A stretch of 64,000 nt of DNA from NCBI GenBank assembly GCA_947457465.1, contig CANGWB010000001.1, positions 186,001 through 250,000 of the forward strand. The letters run 5' to 3'. The notes under the pieces are model-generated. The model was not told the DNA's origin and searched no databases. It was given only the letters and a program-made list of their open reading frames with translations. The translations under genes and the position numbers were made by a program. Source of the DNA: Chitinophagaceae bacterium. Lineage in GTDB: Bacteria > Bacteroidota > Bacteroidia > Chitinophagales > Chitinophagaceae. Below are positions 8,523 to 17,900 of this stretch, in pieces (within the stretch, counting starts at the first letter, position 1; every line of letters begins with the position of its first letter).

Positions 8523-9557
8523 ATGACAAAAAATACACTGTTTTTAGCCGGAATCGCCCTGATTTCAGTCATTTCTGGTTGCTCAGATAAATACCTCAAA
8601 CTCTCCAAAAAATATTCACCGGTCACCTCAGATGGTCGCCCGAACTACGCTGAATTGAGTTCTTGGGCAGCCCATCCCGCTAAATGGGACCCATCCGACA
8701 GCATTCCCAAACCCCTCCGCTCTATCAAGCCTGATCAGATGGTGGATGTATTTTATATACACCCCACCACCCACACCTCCAAAGAAACAGCCAGTCAACT
8801 CAACGGCGATCTGAACGATGCCTACCTGAATGCCAAGACTGACTACAGCGCCATGTTATATCAAGCCAGCGTATTCAATGCTTACGCCCGGGTGTATGCG
8901 CCGCGCTATCGGCAGGGACATATTCAACAATTCTATGCAACCGATACTGCCAAAGCCCGACAGGCATTCGAACTGGCGTACGCAGACATTCGCAGCGCCT
9001 TTCTATATTATTTGGAAAAAGAAAACAACAGTCGACCCATCATCATCGCCGGTCACAGCCAAGGTGCACTCATGTGCTCACTGCTACTGAAAGAATTCTT
9101 CGACGGAAAACCGCTGCAATCTAAATTGGTTGCAGCCTATGTGATTGGATGGCCCATCCGCAACGATCAGTTCACTACCATCCCGCTCTGCACCACCCCT
9201 ACGCAAACCGGATGCTTCTGTAGCTGGCGCACATTCAAAGAAGGATATGAGCCTCCATATAAGAAAAAAGAAAACGGGGTTTCGATCGGTGTCACCAACC
9301 CCATCAGCTGGACCACCGATACCACCTTCATATCCCGACAGCAGAATATAGGCAGCGTACTATATAAATACAATAAGATCTATAAGAGAACCACCGATGC
9401 CCAGATCGACGGGGGATACGTGTTCACCCAAAAACCCCGCTTCCCCTGGAGCTTCCTCTACCGCACCTCCAATTACCATGCAGGGGATATCAATCTCTAC
9501 TATATGAACGTGCGGGAGAACGTGCGCGTACGGGTGAATAGCTTTAGGAAACGATGA
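8523..9557 (+). CDS. DUF3089 alpha/beta-hydrolase-like lipoprotein
   Basis: A 344-residue exported lipoprotein: signal peptide with lipobox ending at Cys20 (VISGC). The mature protein matches DUF3089, a family with an alpha/beta hydrolase fold: VDVFYIHPTTHTS near residue 74, Ser179 in the nucleophile elbow GHSQG (177-181), and downstream AAYVIGWPI and CFCSWRTF segments typical of the family. It is likely anchored to the outer or inner membrane facing the periplasm. The substrate is unknown; lipase/esterase-like activity is an inference from the elbow. It is divergent from padR, with the palindromic operator between them, so shared control is possible. Confidence 0.86.
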   Translation: MTKNTLFLAGIALISVISGCSDKYLKLSKKYSPVTSDGRPNYAELSSWAAHPAKWDPSDSIPKPLRSIKPDQMVDVFYIHPTTHTSKETASQLNGDLNDAYLNAKTDYSAMLYQASVFNAYARVYAPRYRQGHIQQFYATDTAKARQAFELAYADIRSAFLYYLEKENNSRPIIIAGHSQGALMCSLLLKEFFDGKPLQSKLVAAYVIGWPIRNDQFTTIPLCTTPTQTGCFCSWRTFKEGYEPPYKKKENGVSIGVTNPISWTTDTTFISRQQNIGSVLYKYNKIYKRTTDAQIDGGYVFTQKPRFPWSFLYRTSNYHAGDINLYYMNVRENVRVRVNSFRKR

Positions 9558-9562
9558 GGTGA

Positions 9563-9730
9563 TTAGGCCCAGAACAAATAATAAAATAATGCAGTACAAA
9601 AAAGTATAAAGAATATCCAAATCAAGGTCGAACAACCGGCACTGAGCGTGTCCATAGTATTGTCGCCCTTTTTACGAGTGAAGAGGCCAACAATAAGTCC
9701 AAGGACTAATAACCCAATCAGAAACTCCAT
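9563..9730 (-). CDS. Small two-helix membrane protein (55 aa)
   Basis: A short minus-strand frame from ATG 9730 to TAA 9563. It encodes MEFLIGLLVLGLIVGLFTRKKG, then a polar turn, then STLIWIFFILFCTALFYYLFWA: two strongly hydrophobic helices separated by a basic/polar linker, with coding-like composition. It is tail-to-tail with the DUF3089 gene (6 bp). I do not recognise a family. The two clean transmembrane segments and positive loop make a real small membrane protein plausible. Confidence 0.5.
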   Translation of the reverse strand: MEFLIGLLVLGLIVGLFTRKKGDNTMDTLSAGCSTLIWIFFILFCTALFYYLFWA

Positions 9731-9853
9731 CTCAAGTGGTTTTTATATTGTTAACTCCATGACATAACAAATGTATATATAATATATTTTTATATAAAAA
9801 TATCCAAAGTCATATTTCAATATATTAATAGAATTAAGTATTTTTAAAATAAT

Positions 9854-10783
9854 ATGAAAAAGTTATTTGTACTTGTCGGACTGATTTTTGCAAATATCAA
9901 CTTGTATTCACAATCCCTAAAAACATACTCCGGCAACTACGATATTAATAGTTACGAATTCAATTTATTTAACCCTGGCTTACTGACGGGTACTGCAACC
10001 TATACTTATTATGAGGATAAGGACTACAATAGAGTAAGACAAGGAAGTTTTAAATACACCGGCACTAATAAAATGGCGAATCGCGTCCAGAGTATCACCT
10101 ATTCAGTGAATGTTATAGGGAAATACAAGGAATCTAAAAAAGACGGCTTATGGCAGGTTGATATAAAGATCGTAAGCACCAGCGGAACGCTAAGCCGTAC
10201 CTTCAAAGGAGTATACTTAAATGGTGTAGCAAATGGGAAGTGGGAAATAAACTCAAGCGTTACCAAAAATGGTAAAATGGCAACGTCTAAACAAGTATTA
10301 AATTTCGCTGAGAACGTAATTATTGGACCATTCGAATACACTGATGGGAATTATAAGATAAACGGATCTCTCAACAAAGAGGGCCATTTTAACGGAAACA
10401 CCCTGGTACTGGATAAAGATGACGAATACAGATTTGAATTCAAAAATGGATTATTGATCGACTTTGTTAGCCGACATCTTCCCTCTGGGCGAATTTATGA
10501 TCGATTTAAAGCTGAAGCCAAGAATATCGAAACCTTTGATAAACTACGCACTGAGAAAGATACAACCGTTCTTAACAATATCCCCTACACAATCGAGTAT
10601 GATCAAAATAGCGGAGCCAAGTTCTTGATTAATAGAATTCTTATATCCAAGTTCACAAAAGAATACACAAATGCAGGACTGTTCGATGCATTCCCAGGTG
10701 ATTTGTCAATTGATGCTGATAAAAAATTAAATTGGTCTGGGTTTACAATTTTAACCCTAGAAGCAACAAAGCCAAATCAATAG
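9854..10783 (+). CDS. AT-rich secreted orphan, MORN/YwqK-like
   Basis: A 309-residue protein with a signal peptide (MKKLFVLVGLIFANINLYSQ). The body has repeated short beta units of the type GxYKExKKDGLWQV, FKGVYLNGVANGKWEI and GSLNKEGHFNGNTLVL, resembling MORN or YwqK-type repeats that form an extended beta sheet. No catalytic residues are visible. The gene and the 120 bp before it are clearly richer in A+T than everything around, and the codons favour A/T endings, which suggests recent acquisition or a different expression history. It is convergent with the T9SS operon (18 bp between stops). Function unknown. Confidence 0.7.
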   Translation: MKKLFVLVGLIFANINLYSQSLKTYSGNYDINSYEFNLFNPGLLTGTATYTYYEDKDYNRVRQGSFKYTGTNKMANRVQSITYSVNVIGKYKESKKDGLWQVDIKIVSTSGTLSRTFKGVYLNGVANGKWEINSSVTKNGKMATSKQVLNFAENVIIGPFEYTDGNYKINGSLNKEGHFNGNTLVLDKDDEYRFEFKNGLLIDFVSRHLPSGRIYDRFKAEAKNIETFDKLRTEKDTTVLNNIPYTIEYDQNSGAKFLINRILISKFTKEYTNAGLFDAFPGDLSIDADKKLNWSGFTILTLEATKPNQ

Positions 10784-10801
10784 GATACAAGGAACAAGAA
10801 A

Positions 10802-11833
10802 TCACCACACATTCCTCGGACACCCATCCGGATACTTATTGCCGATCAGGAAGCCGATCAGAAACTCATGAGTCCCTTTACTGAAATTATTCAGACGTGA
10901 AGTCGTGTAGTCGTATGCATACCCCACTTGAATATTAGAAATATTCACGCCCAGCATACCGGCAAAACCATCCTGATGCCGATAACTCGCGCCCAACCAA
11001 GCCAAATCACGGAACTGTAATTTGAAATTGCCCTCCACCTGAACCGGAAGTGGCGAAACATATTTCACCATCAGGGAGGGAATCAGATTGAAATTCTCTC
11101 CGAGTAGCGCACGGAATCCGGCCGTAGCAAATAAATGCGGAACCGTCTTTCCGGTCTGCGGACGAATATATCCGTCCGAAAAGTCGATGGTTTGCGGAAC
11201 GATCTGCTGCGCCGACAAGCCCACAAAATAATCTGATGAATACAAATAGAGTCCGGCACTCATGTCCAACCGCGTCTTATTCAAAATGCCCGACGTGAAT
11301 ACCACCGGATCGACGGTCACATCCCCGAAATTCAATTTGGCTGCATCCAATCCGATCCGATTGATGCCCACACCCAATCCCGCCGCCAGTGTAGTGTTGG
11401 TGTTCAGCGGCAAATGATACGCATAGGTTGCTTGTGCAGAGAGGGTGCTAAGCGGACCGGTAACATCCTGTACTACCTGCATGCCGATGCCATGATGCGG
11501 ATCCGGCGCTTCATACTCTTCCCAATAACTTTTCCCTCTTGGATTTTCTCCAGGCGTGGGAAAAGAGGTGGGTGATGTTTTGCTGCTTTTCTTATTCAAT
11601 GATCCGTGGATAGAAAAATAACTGGTAACCGGCGCATCCTGAATGCCCACCCACTGACGGCGATGACTGGCCTTCAGATCCACATAGCTTTCAATGCCGG
11701 TGATAGCTGGGTTGATGATATATTGATTCAGTATATACTGCGTATAATGAGGCTTTTGCTGTGCACCGGCATCGAATGCCAGTGCCAGCAATGCCGTAAT
11801 TGCGATCGACCGATATACCCGCTGCAGGATCAT
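10802..11833 (-). CDS. PorP/SprF family type IX secretion outer-membrane protein (copy 1)
   Basis: An outer-membrane beta-barrel of the PorP/SprF family, 343 residues from ATG 11833 (a GTG two codons upstream is possible). It has a signal peptide ending near AGAQ, then the hallmark QQKPHYTQYILNQYIINPAITGIESYVDLKASHRRQWVGIQDAP, seen in nearly all PorP/SprF proteins, followed by many alternating amphipathic strands. SprF-type proteins are needed for export or surface attachment of cargo with type B C-terminal domains, and are usually encoded beside that cargo, as here. It is the last gene of the five-gene operon, 20 bp after the PorE-like gene. Confidence 0.92.
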   Translation of the reverse strand: MILQRVYRSIAITALLALAFDAGAQQKPHYTQYILNQYIINPAITGIESYVDLKASHRRQWVGIQDAPVTSYFSIHGSLNKKSSKTSPTSFPTPGENPRGKSYWEEYEAPDPHHGIGMQVVQDVTGPLSTLSAQATYAYHLPLNTNTTLAAGLGVGINRIGLDAAKLNFGDVTVDPVVFTSGILNKTRLDMSAGLYLYSSDYFVGLSAQQIVPQTIDFSDGYIRPQTGKTVPHLFATAGFRALLGENFNLIPSLMVKYVSPLPVQVEGNFKLQFRDLAWLGASYRHQDGFAGMLGVNISNIQVGYAYDYTTSRLNNFSKGTHEFLIGFLIGNKYPDGCPRNVW

Positions 11834-11853
11834 TTTCACGTAATTCAGTTTAT

Positions 11854-13863
11854 TTAATTTTTCAACACCTTGAACTCCGTACGTCTGTTTTTCGCACGAC
11901 CTGCCGGATTGTCCTTGCCTTTGATCTTATTTGGCTCGAGCGGCAATGTCTCCCCATATCCCTTCGACTTCAGCTGTGCAGCATTCACACCGCGCGTGAT
12001 CAGATAATCCACCACGGATTTAGCACGACGATTTGATAAGTCAAGGTTATAGGCATCTGAACCGATATTATCCGTATGCGAACGGATCTCGATCACCGTA
12101 TTCGGATTAGCAGTCAGCAAAGAAGCCAGCGAGTCCAATACGTGGAAGGAAACAGATTGCAACGATGCCTTGTTGAAGTCATACAAGATATTCGGAATCT
12201 CAACAATCGTTCCCACCGGCGGAATCGGCGGCGGCAATTGACGGATACAGAATGCACCGGCAGCAAACTCCAACTGATCGATGTCCATCTCCTCCGGCAC
12301 CGGAATGATCGAAACCGTATCTGCATATCCGCCACGCTTCGCGATCAACTTAAGAGGACGTGGATCCTGCAACACGACCTGGTATTCTCCGGCTGCATCG
12401 GTTTGCTTTTGAGTAATGGCACTACCCGTTGCTGCATCAAGTACCTCTACTTGTACACCCGGTACAGGCCTGCGATCGGAACAAGACACCACCGTGCCCT
12501 TGATCGTACGAGCCGGTATACGACGCTGCAGGTCAAACAGCTCCAAACAACAAGCCGCATCCCGATCGGAACTCAGAATCACATCCGATAGAATATTCTT
12601 GGCTGTTCCGCGCGTATACATATAAATATCATCCTTGATCGAGTTCACCGGATAGCCAAGGTTGATCGGCTCACTCCATTTATCGACCGTACCCTTACTC
12701 TGGAAAAAATCAAATCCGCCCATGCCAACGAAACCATTGGAAGAGAAGATCAGCGATCCACTGGCTGCATGATAAAAAGGAGCCTGCTCATCATCCGCCG
12801 TATTCACCGGCGCTCCCAAGTTCTTTACCGCTCCGGGCACACCATTCTCAATAGCAGCGACCCAGATATCATATCCGCCCTTTCCACCGACACGGTTACT
12901 GGAGAAATAAAGATGTTTCCCATCGGCACTCACATGCGGCTGCTGATTGTTACTGCCCGCCGCATTGATGGATTCGCCCAATAATACCGGCTGCGTCCAC
13001 TCACCACCATCCTTCTTTGCCGTATAGATCACAGTAGCTTTTTTATCACCTTTCAAAGACCATCCCGTAAAGAACATCGTCTTTCCGTCGGGCATCATGG
13101 CAACGGCCGCCTGATGCATCTCTCCAGCTTGTGGCAGATAAACGGGACGAACGATCGCCGTATCCTTATCGCGCTGATACACGGCCTGAAAAACTCGATT
13201 CACATATTGTTTGCCTTTTGCATCCGGATCGAGTGATCGCGTGGAGGTAAAGAACAACGTATTGTTATCGATCCAAACAGGCGCATAACTAGCCCCTTGC
13301 ATGTTCAGTCGATAGCGAGATTTCTTGAGGGTGTAATACTGCAGCCCTTTCTTCTTCATTTCCGATTGAACAAAAGCTAAATTTTTCACCTCCCGATGAG
13401 CACTTTTACGATAGGTGTCATCTACTTGATAATCGAATAAAAATCCCTGAAAGGCTTTAGCGGCATCCTCATACTTCCCCAACGCACGCAATTGTTGTCC
13501 GTAATAATAAGCAGCCAATGGCTGTGACTTGGATTTTGAATCGATCACCTCTTTATAAATCGGTGCTGCCTTAGAAGGATAATTGAGATGGCGATAACAC
13601 TCTGCCATCCGAAACTTCACCTCCATCGGATCGAAGGCATTCTTCGAAGTCTTACTTTTTGATTTCTGAGGCGCGTAGGGATTATACTCCTCCATCTGTT
13701 TGGCACCTGGACCAGCCAGGTACTTTTCATAATACTCCACCGCAGAGGCATAATCGCCCTTACGATAATAATCATTAGCACCGTTCAGGTAATCGACCAC
13801 GAACTGAGCAGTGGCACTGAACAGACAGGCCATCGAACCGAAAACTAGAATAATTCTTTTCAT
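11854..13863 (-). CDS. PorE-like protein: TPR, PD40 propeller, CarboxypepD_reg, OmpA
   Basis: A 669-residue periplasmic/outer-membrane protein with signal peptide (MKRIILVFGSMACLFSATAQ). Domains in order: TPR repeats (about 30-150, YRKGDYASAVEYYEKYL and KYEDAAKAFQGFL), a WD40-like PD40 beta-propeller (about 190-430, with QPHVSADGKHLYFSSNRVGGKGGYDIW), a carboxypeptidase-regulatory-like beta sandwich (about 455-530) and a C-terminal OmpA peptidoglycan-binding domain (about 560-669, IEIRSHTDNIGSDAYNLDLSNRRA). This order is that of PorE, the Porphyromonas gingivalis T9SS component that partners PorP and anchors to peptidoglycan. It is flanked here by two PorP/SprF genes. An operon-specific PorE paralogue is the best reading; equivalence to the core PorE is not shown. 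Confidence 0.9.
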   Translation of the reverse strand: MKRIILVFGSMACLFSATAQFVVDYLNGANDYYRKGDYASAVEYYEKYLAGPGAKQMEEYNPYAPQKSKSKTSKNAFDPMEVKFRMAECYRHLNYPSKAAPIYKEVIDSKSKSQPLAAYYYGQQLRALGKYEDAAKAFQGFLFDYQVDDTYRKSAHREVKNLAFVQSEMKKKGLQYYTLKKSRYRLNMQGASYAPVWIDNNTLFFTSTRSLDPDAKGKQYVNRVFQAVYQRDKDTAIVRPVYLPQAGEMHQAAVAMMPDGKTMFFTGWSLKGDKKATVIYTAKKDGGEWTQPVLLGESINAAGSNNQQPHVSADGKHLYFSSNRVGGKGGYDIWVAAIENGVPGAVKNLGAPVNTADDEQAPFYHAASGSLIFSSNGFVGMGGFDFFQSKGTVDKWSEPINLGYPVNSIKDDIYMYTRGTAKNILSDVILSSDRDAACCLELFDLQRRIPARTIKGTVVSCSDRRPVPGVQVEVLDAATGSAITQKQTDAAGEYQVVLQDPRPLKLIAKRGGYADTVSIIPVPEEMDIDQLEFAAGAFCIRQLPPPIPPVGTIVEIPNILYDFNKASLQSVSFHVLDSLASLLTANPNTVIEIRSHTDNIGSDAYNLDLSNRRAKSVVDYLITRGVNAAQLKSKGYGETLPLEPNKIKGKDNPAGRAKNRRTEFKVLKN

Positions 13864-13890
13864 ACGCAGTGTTTGCAGGAGAGTAATGGG

Positions 13891-14916
13891 TTAGAGTCGG
13901 GGACAAACAAATTCTACTTCAGGCGTTTTGGTAGACTTGCGGCCAATGATGGATAAAGAGATCTCAAAACTATTGGCGCCATTCACCAGCTTACCCAGAT
14001 TTGAGGTATTGATGTCATAACTAGCCCCCAGCATCATATTCCGATACGTGAAACCAAAGAAAGGTGCAAGCGCATCCTGAAAGCGATAGTTGGCACCGAT
14101 CAAGACATTTACATCCGATGTAGCCTTATACTGACCATAGGCCCCTACCATTTTCTCAGTAGCAGTTCCTTGTTTCAGATACAACAGGTTCGGTGTTACA
14201 CTGAATTGATCATTGATCGCAATACGCACCCCACCATGAAAAGTATAGCGCATCGGAAAACGTGCATCACCGGTTGCTCCGAACTTGTCATCCGGCTGCG
14301 TCAAGTGCGAAACGGAAAGGCCGCCATACACATTCGCTTTCTTGCCGGGCTTAGCATCAAAATACAATACACCCGCACCGATATCGAATGCAGATGCAGC
14401 GGTACGACTCAACACTTCATTTGAAGGATTTCCAGGATTGTATCCGAATACCGGATTCCACTGCGAACCGAAGGTCATCTTACTCTGATCGAAGCGACGC
14501 TGTATCATACCCGCTTGCAATCCGAATGTCAAACGTTTGGTAAGTCCCGGACCGAATTTCACTCCGGTATAAGAAACACTTCCGTAGGCGGTCGTATATC
14601 CATATCCGCCATCACCCGCTGTTTGCTTCAGGATACTGGCACCCACATTGATGTTTTTGCCGGTTACAAATTCACCGGTAGCGCCAAAAGTGGTGAACGG
14701 TGTAGTAATCGATCCCCATTGCGTGCGATAAACACCAGAGGCACGGTACTCTCCGTCAAATACACCCGTCAGTGCCGGATTCAACCAGGACGGATAAACA
14801 TAATACTGAGAGAAATGCGGATCAACCTGTGCCATCGTTGATCCGGCCACAAATAGAGCCAGTAAGGGCAACAGTTTGCGTGGAGTTCGAATGCTCATCG
14901 GGAAAGTTTTGGTCAT
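13891..14916 (-). CDS. PorP/SprF family type IX secretion outer-membrane protein (copy 2)
   Basis: A 341-residue outer-membrane beta-barrel with signal peptide (LLALFVAGSTMAQ) and the family start VDPHFSQYYVYPSWLNPALTGVFDGEYRASGVYRTQWGS. Strand-rich body with FRFQDALAPFFGFTYRNMMLGASYD-type hairpins. It is only distantly similar to the copy at 10802-11833, so the two are old paralogues and not a fresh duplication. It sits 19 bp after the PKD cargo gene and 27 bp before the PorE-like gene. By the SprB/SprF precedent it likely helps secrete or display one of the two upstream type B cargo proteins. Confidence 0.92.
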   Translation of the reverse strand: MTKTFPMSIRTPRKLLPLLALFVAGSTMAQVDPHFSQYYVYPSWLNPALTGVFDGEYRASGVYRTQWGSITTPFTTFGATGEFVTGKNINVGASILKQTAGDGGYGYTTAYGSVSYTGVKFGPGLTKRLTFGLQAGMIQRRFDQSKMTFGSQWNPVFGYNPGNPSNEVLSRTAASAFDIGAGVLYFDAKPGKKANVYGGLSVSHLTQPDDKFGATGDARFPMRYTFHGGVRIAINDQFSVTPNLLYLKQGTATEKMVGAYGQYKATSDVNVLIGANYRFQDALAPFFGFTYRNMMLGASYDINTSNLGKLVNGANSFEISLSIIGRKSTKTPEVEFVCPRL

Positions 14917-14935
14917 ATAAAAAATTGATCGTCGC

Positions 14936-17900
14936 TTATCGGAGAATGGTCACCGATCCGCTAAGGGGTTTGAAGCCATTTTTAAGTTGAACAATGTAAT
15001 AATATGTGCCCACCGGAAGCGCTTGCCCATTGCGGGCGCCATTCCAAGGGGTATTGTATCCGATCGAATAAAAAACGGATTGTCCATACCGGTTGAATAC
15101 CTCCACAGTAGAGCCTGGATAATCAGCCAGATTCGGGATGTTCCAAAGATCATGGATACCATCTCCATTTGGTGAAAACACATTGGGCACCGTTACCAGC
15201 TTCAGGATCTTCACCGTCATCTGATCAGTAGCCCGACATCCAAAATCACCGATAGCTGTTAACGTATACGTTTGATCCTGCACCGCTGTAAGCACCGGAT
15301 TCAATACAGTAGGATCGCTCAACCCAACGGGCGGGCTCCATTGGAATAAGAGCGTGGGTGAATTCGCTGTGGCACGTAAGGTCAATTGTGTGCCTTGTTG
15401 TACCACATAGTTGATGCCTGCATCGATCACCGGTTGTAGATGCACGATCACCGGAACCGCGAACGGATCGGATACACAGCCGGCTGTATTGGTAACAGTC
15501 AGCGTAACATTATAATTACCGGGCAATGTATAGCGCTTGACAGGATTGGTAGCCGTAGAAGTTGTACCATCACCGAAATTCCAATTCCAGTTTTGCATGG
15601 TGCCGGTGAATGCCGAACTCTGATCGGTGAATTGATTATCGGCACCCTGACAAATCTCGGCCGGACTGACACGGAAAGAAGCCACAGGCTTTTGAACGAA
15701 GTTGTTCATCGTCTTCGTTATCGAGTGCGTACATCCCGCTGCTGAAGTCACCACCAAGGTAACAGGATAATTGCCGATAGAGGCGTATACATTCGACGGA
15801 TTCGTTTGAGTAGATGTATTTCCATCACCGAAACTCCACTGGCAACTCAGGATTCCGCCACCGGCGATTGAGCTTTGATTGGTGAAATTGGTAGCGCCAC
15901 CAGGCATACATACCGCTGTTGTCGGCAGGGCAAAATCTGCAACGGGTAATGCATTGATGGTAACCGGCCGTGTGGTAACAAGACTGATACAACCATTATT
16001 GCTGGTAGTGGTCAGTTGCACCGTGTACGATCCGGCAGGCGTGTAATTGACGTTGAAGGGGTTGCCGTTCGTATTGACAGGCGTTTGGGTATTACCCAAG
16101 TCCCAACTCCAGGTAGTGATGCTTCCCGAGGATACTGTGGCAGTTGGTGTAATGGTGATCGGCTGACCCAAGCAAACGCCACCGTTTCCGGAGAGCGTGA
16201 ATGTGGATGTTGGTCTCGGATAGACCTGTATTGTGGAAGTGATTGTAGCCACGCAACCTCCACTACTCGTATATGTATACGTGATGGTATGTATACCCGG
16301 ACCAGCAGCACCCGGATCGAATTGTCCGGCAGCGGTTGTACCCGTTCCGCTATATACTCCCGTTCCGGTAACACCATTGGTTACTGTAGCACTGGCGATA
16401 GAGAAAGCAGGAGCGTTCTCACAAACAGGACTAAGCGTTGCATAGCTCAGCGATGGTTTCACTTTGAACGTTGCCTGTATAGTGGTGTCTTTAAAACAAC
16501 CATTGGCCGTTGTCGCTTCCAGTTTGATCGAATAGGTTCCATCGCCATAATTATGAGATGGGTTTTGCAGTGTGGAGGTATTCGGATTCGATCCGCTCGC
16601 ATTCGGATCACCGAAGTTCCAAAGCCAGGTTACACCCTGTCCGTCCGGTATATTCGTAGTATTGGTGAACGTAACCAATCCACCCACAGGCAAACAACCG
16701 CCGGCAGGGATCGTGAAATTGGTACGCGGGCGTGCATGAACCAATATGGTTTGCGTTACCGAGTCCGCACAACCGGCAGCCGATGTAAATACATATTTAA
16801 TTGTATGTGTACCATATCCGGCCAAAGCAGGATTGAATTGTCCGGCTGCTGTCGTACCCGGTCCGCTGTACACTCCTGTACCTGTCACTCCATTCGTGAC
16901 GTTTGCAGAGGCGATGGAGAATGCCGGTGCGTTTTCACAAACAGCATTTAATGCAGTATAGGTGATGGCCGGTTTCAGATTAAACGTCAGCAGTTGTGTA
17001 CTGGTATCTACACATCCATTGATGGTAGTAGCCCAGAACTTGATCGTATAAGTTCCTTGTTGGTAACTATGAGAAGGGTTTTGCAGCGTGGATGTATTCG
17101 GATTGGATCCGTTCGCATTGGGGTCGCCGAAATTCCAATTGTAACCCGAGAAGGTTTGTGCATCCGGTGTAGAGGCTGTTCCGGTGAATTGAACCACTCC
17201 GGCGGGCGATAGACAGCCAGAGGCATTGTTGGTGAAGTTCACGGTCGGCTTATGGAACACCGTTACGGTGCGTGTGACAGTATCAGAAACGCAGGTTGCG
17301 CTGGATTTGGTCACGTGCTTGATCGTGTAGGTGCCCGCAGCGGGATAAGTATAGGTAACGGTAGGTCCGGTCGTGACTGTTTGTGTGACGCCATTGCCAA
17401 AATCCCAATACCAAGAATTCACCGCGATGGAGGCGCTGGAGGTATCAACAAGCGTAAAGGAAGTACCTACGCAGAGTTGGCTCGGGTTCACTCTGAATTC
17501 AGCCGGCGGCTTATCATATACGGTGATCCGCTTTAGTGTATCAGAAGCACATCCGTCGGCCGTAACAACCGACAACCGAATATCATTGATTCCCGGGGGA
17601 AGCAGGCGAACCTGGTTTTGTCCGTTTGCCGTCACACCACCGGGGAATGTCCAGTTGAACGTTTGCACATTGTATCCGTTGGGTGTCGGTGAGCTACCAG
17701 TAAAGTTTACAGCATCCAACGTACATCCCGAGTGTGTATAAGTGAAATCAGCCTTCGGCTTGGCCTTTACAATGATGGCGATCGAAAGATCGTCGCGATT
17801 GTAACAATTCTCAATGTTCGGGTTATAGGCCTTTATCGGAATATTGAAAGTATCCACGCCATTGAACACATAGGTGCCCGGCAGCTCATATTGAAAATAA

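Noticed and set aside
10802-14916. The two PorP/SprF genes as a recent duplication
   Set aside because: Beyond the family signature they differ along the length, so they are old paralogues.
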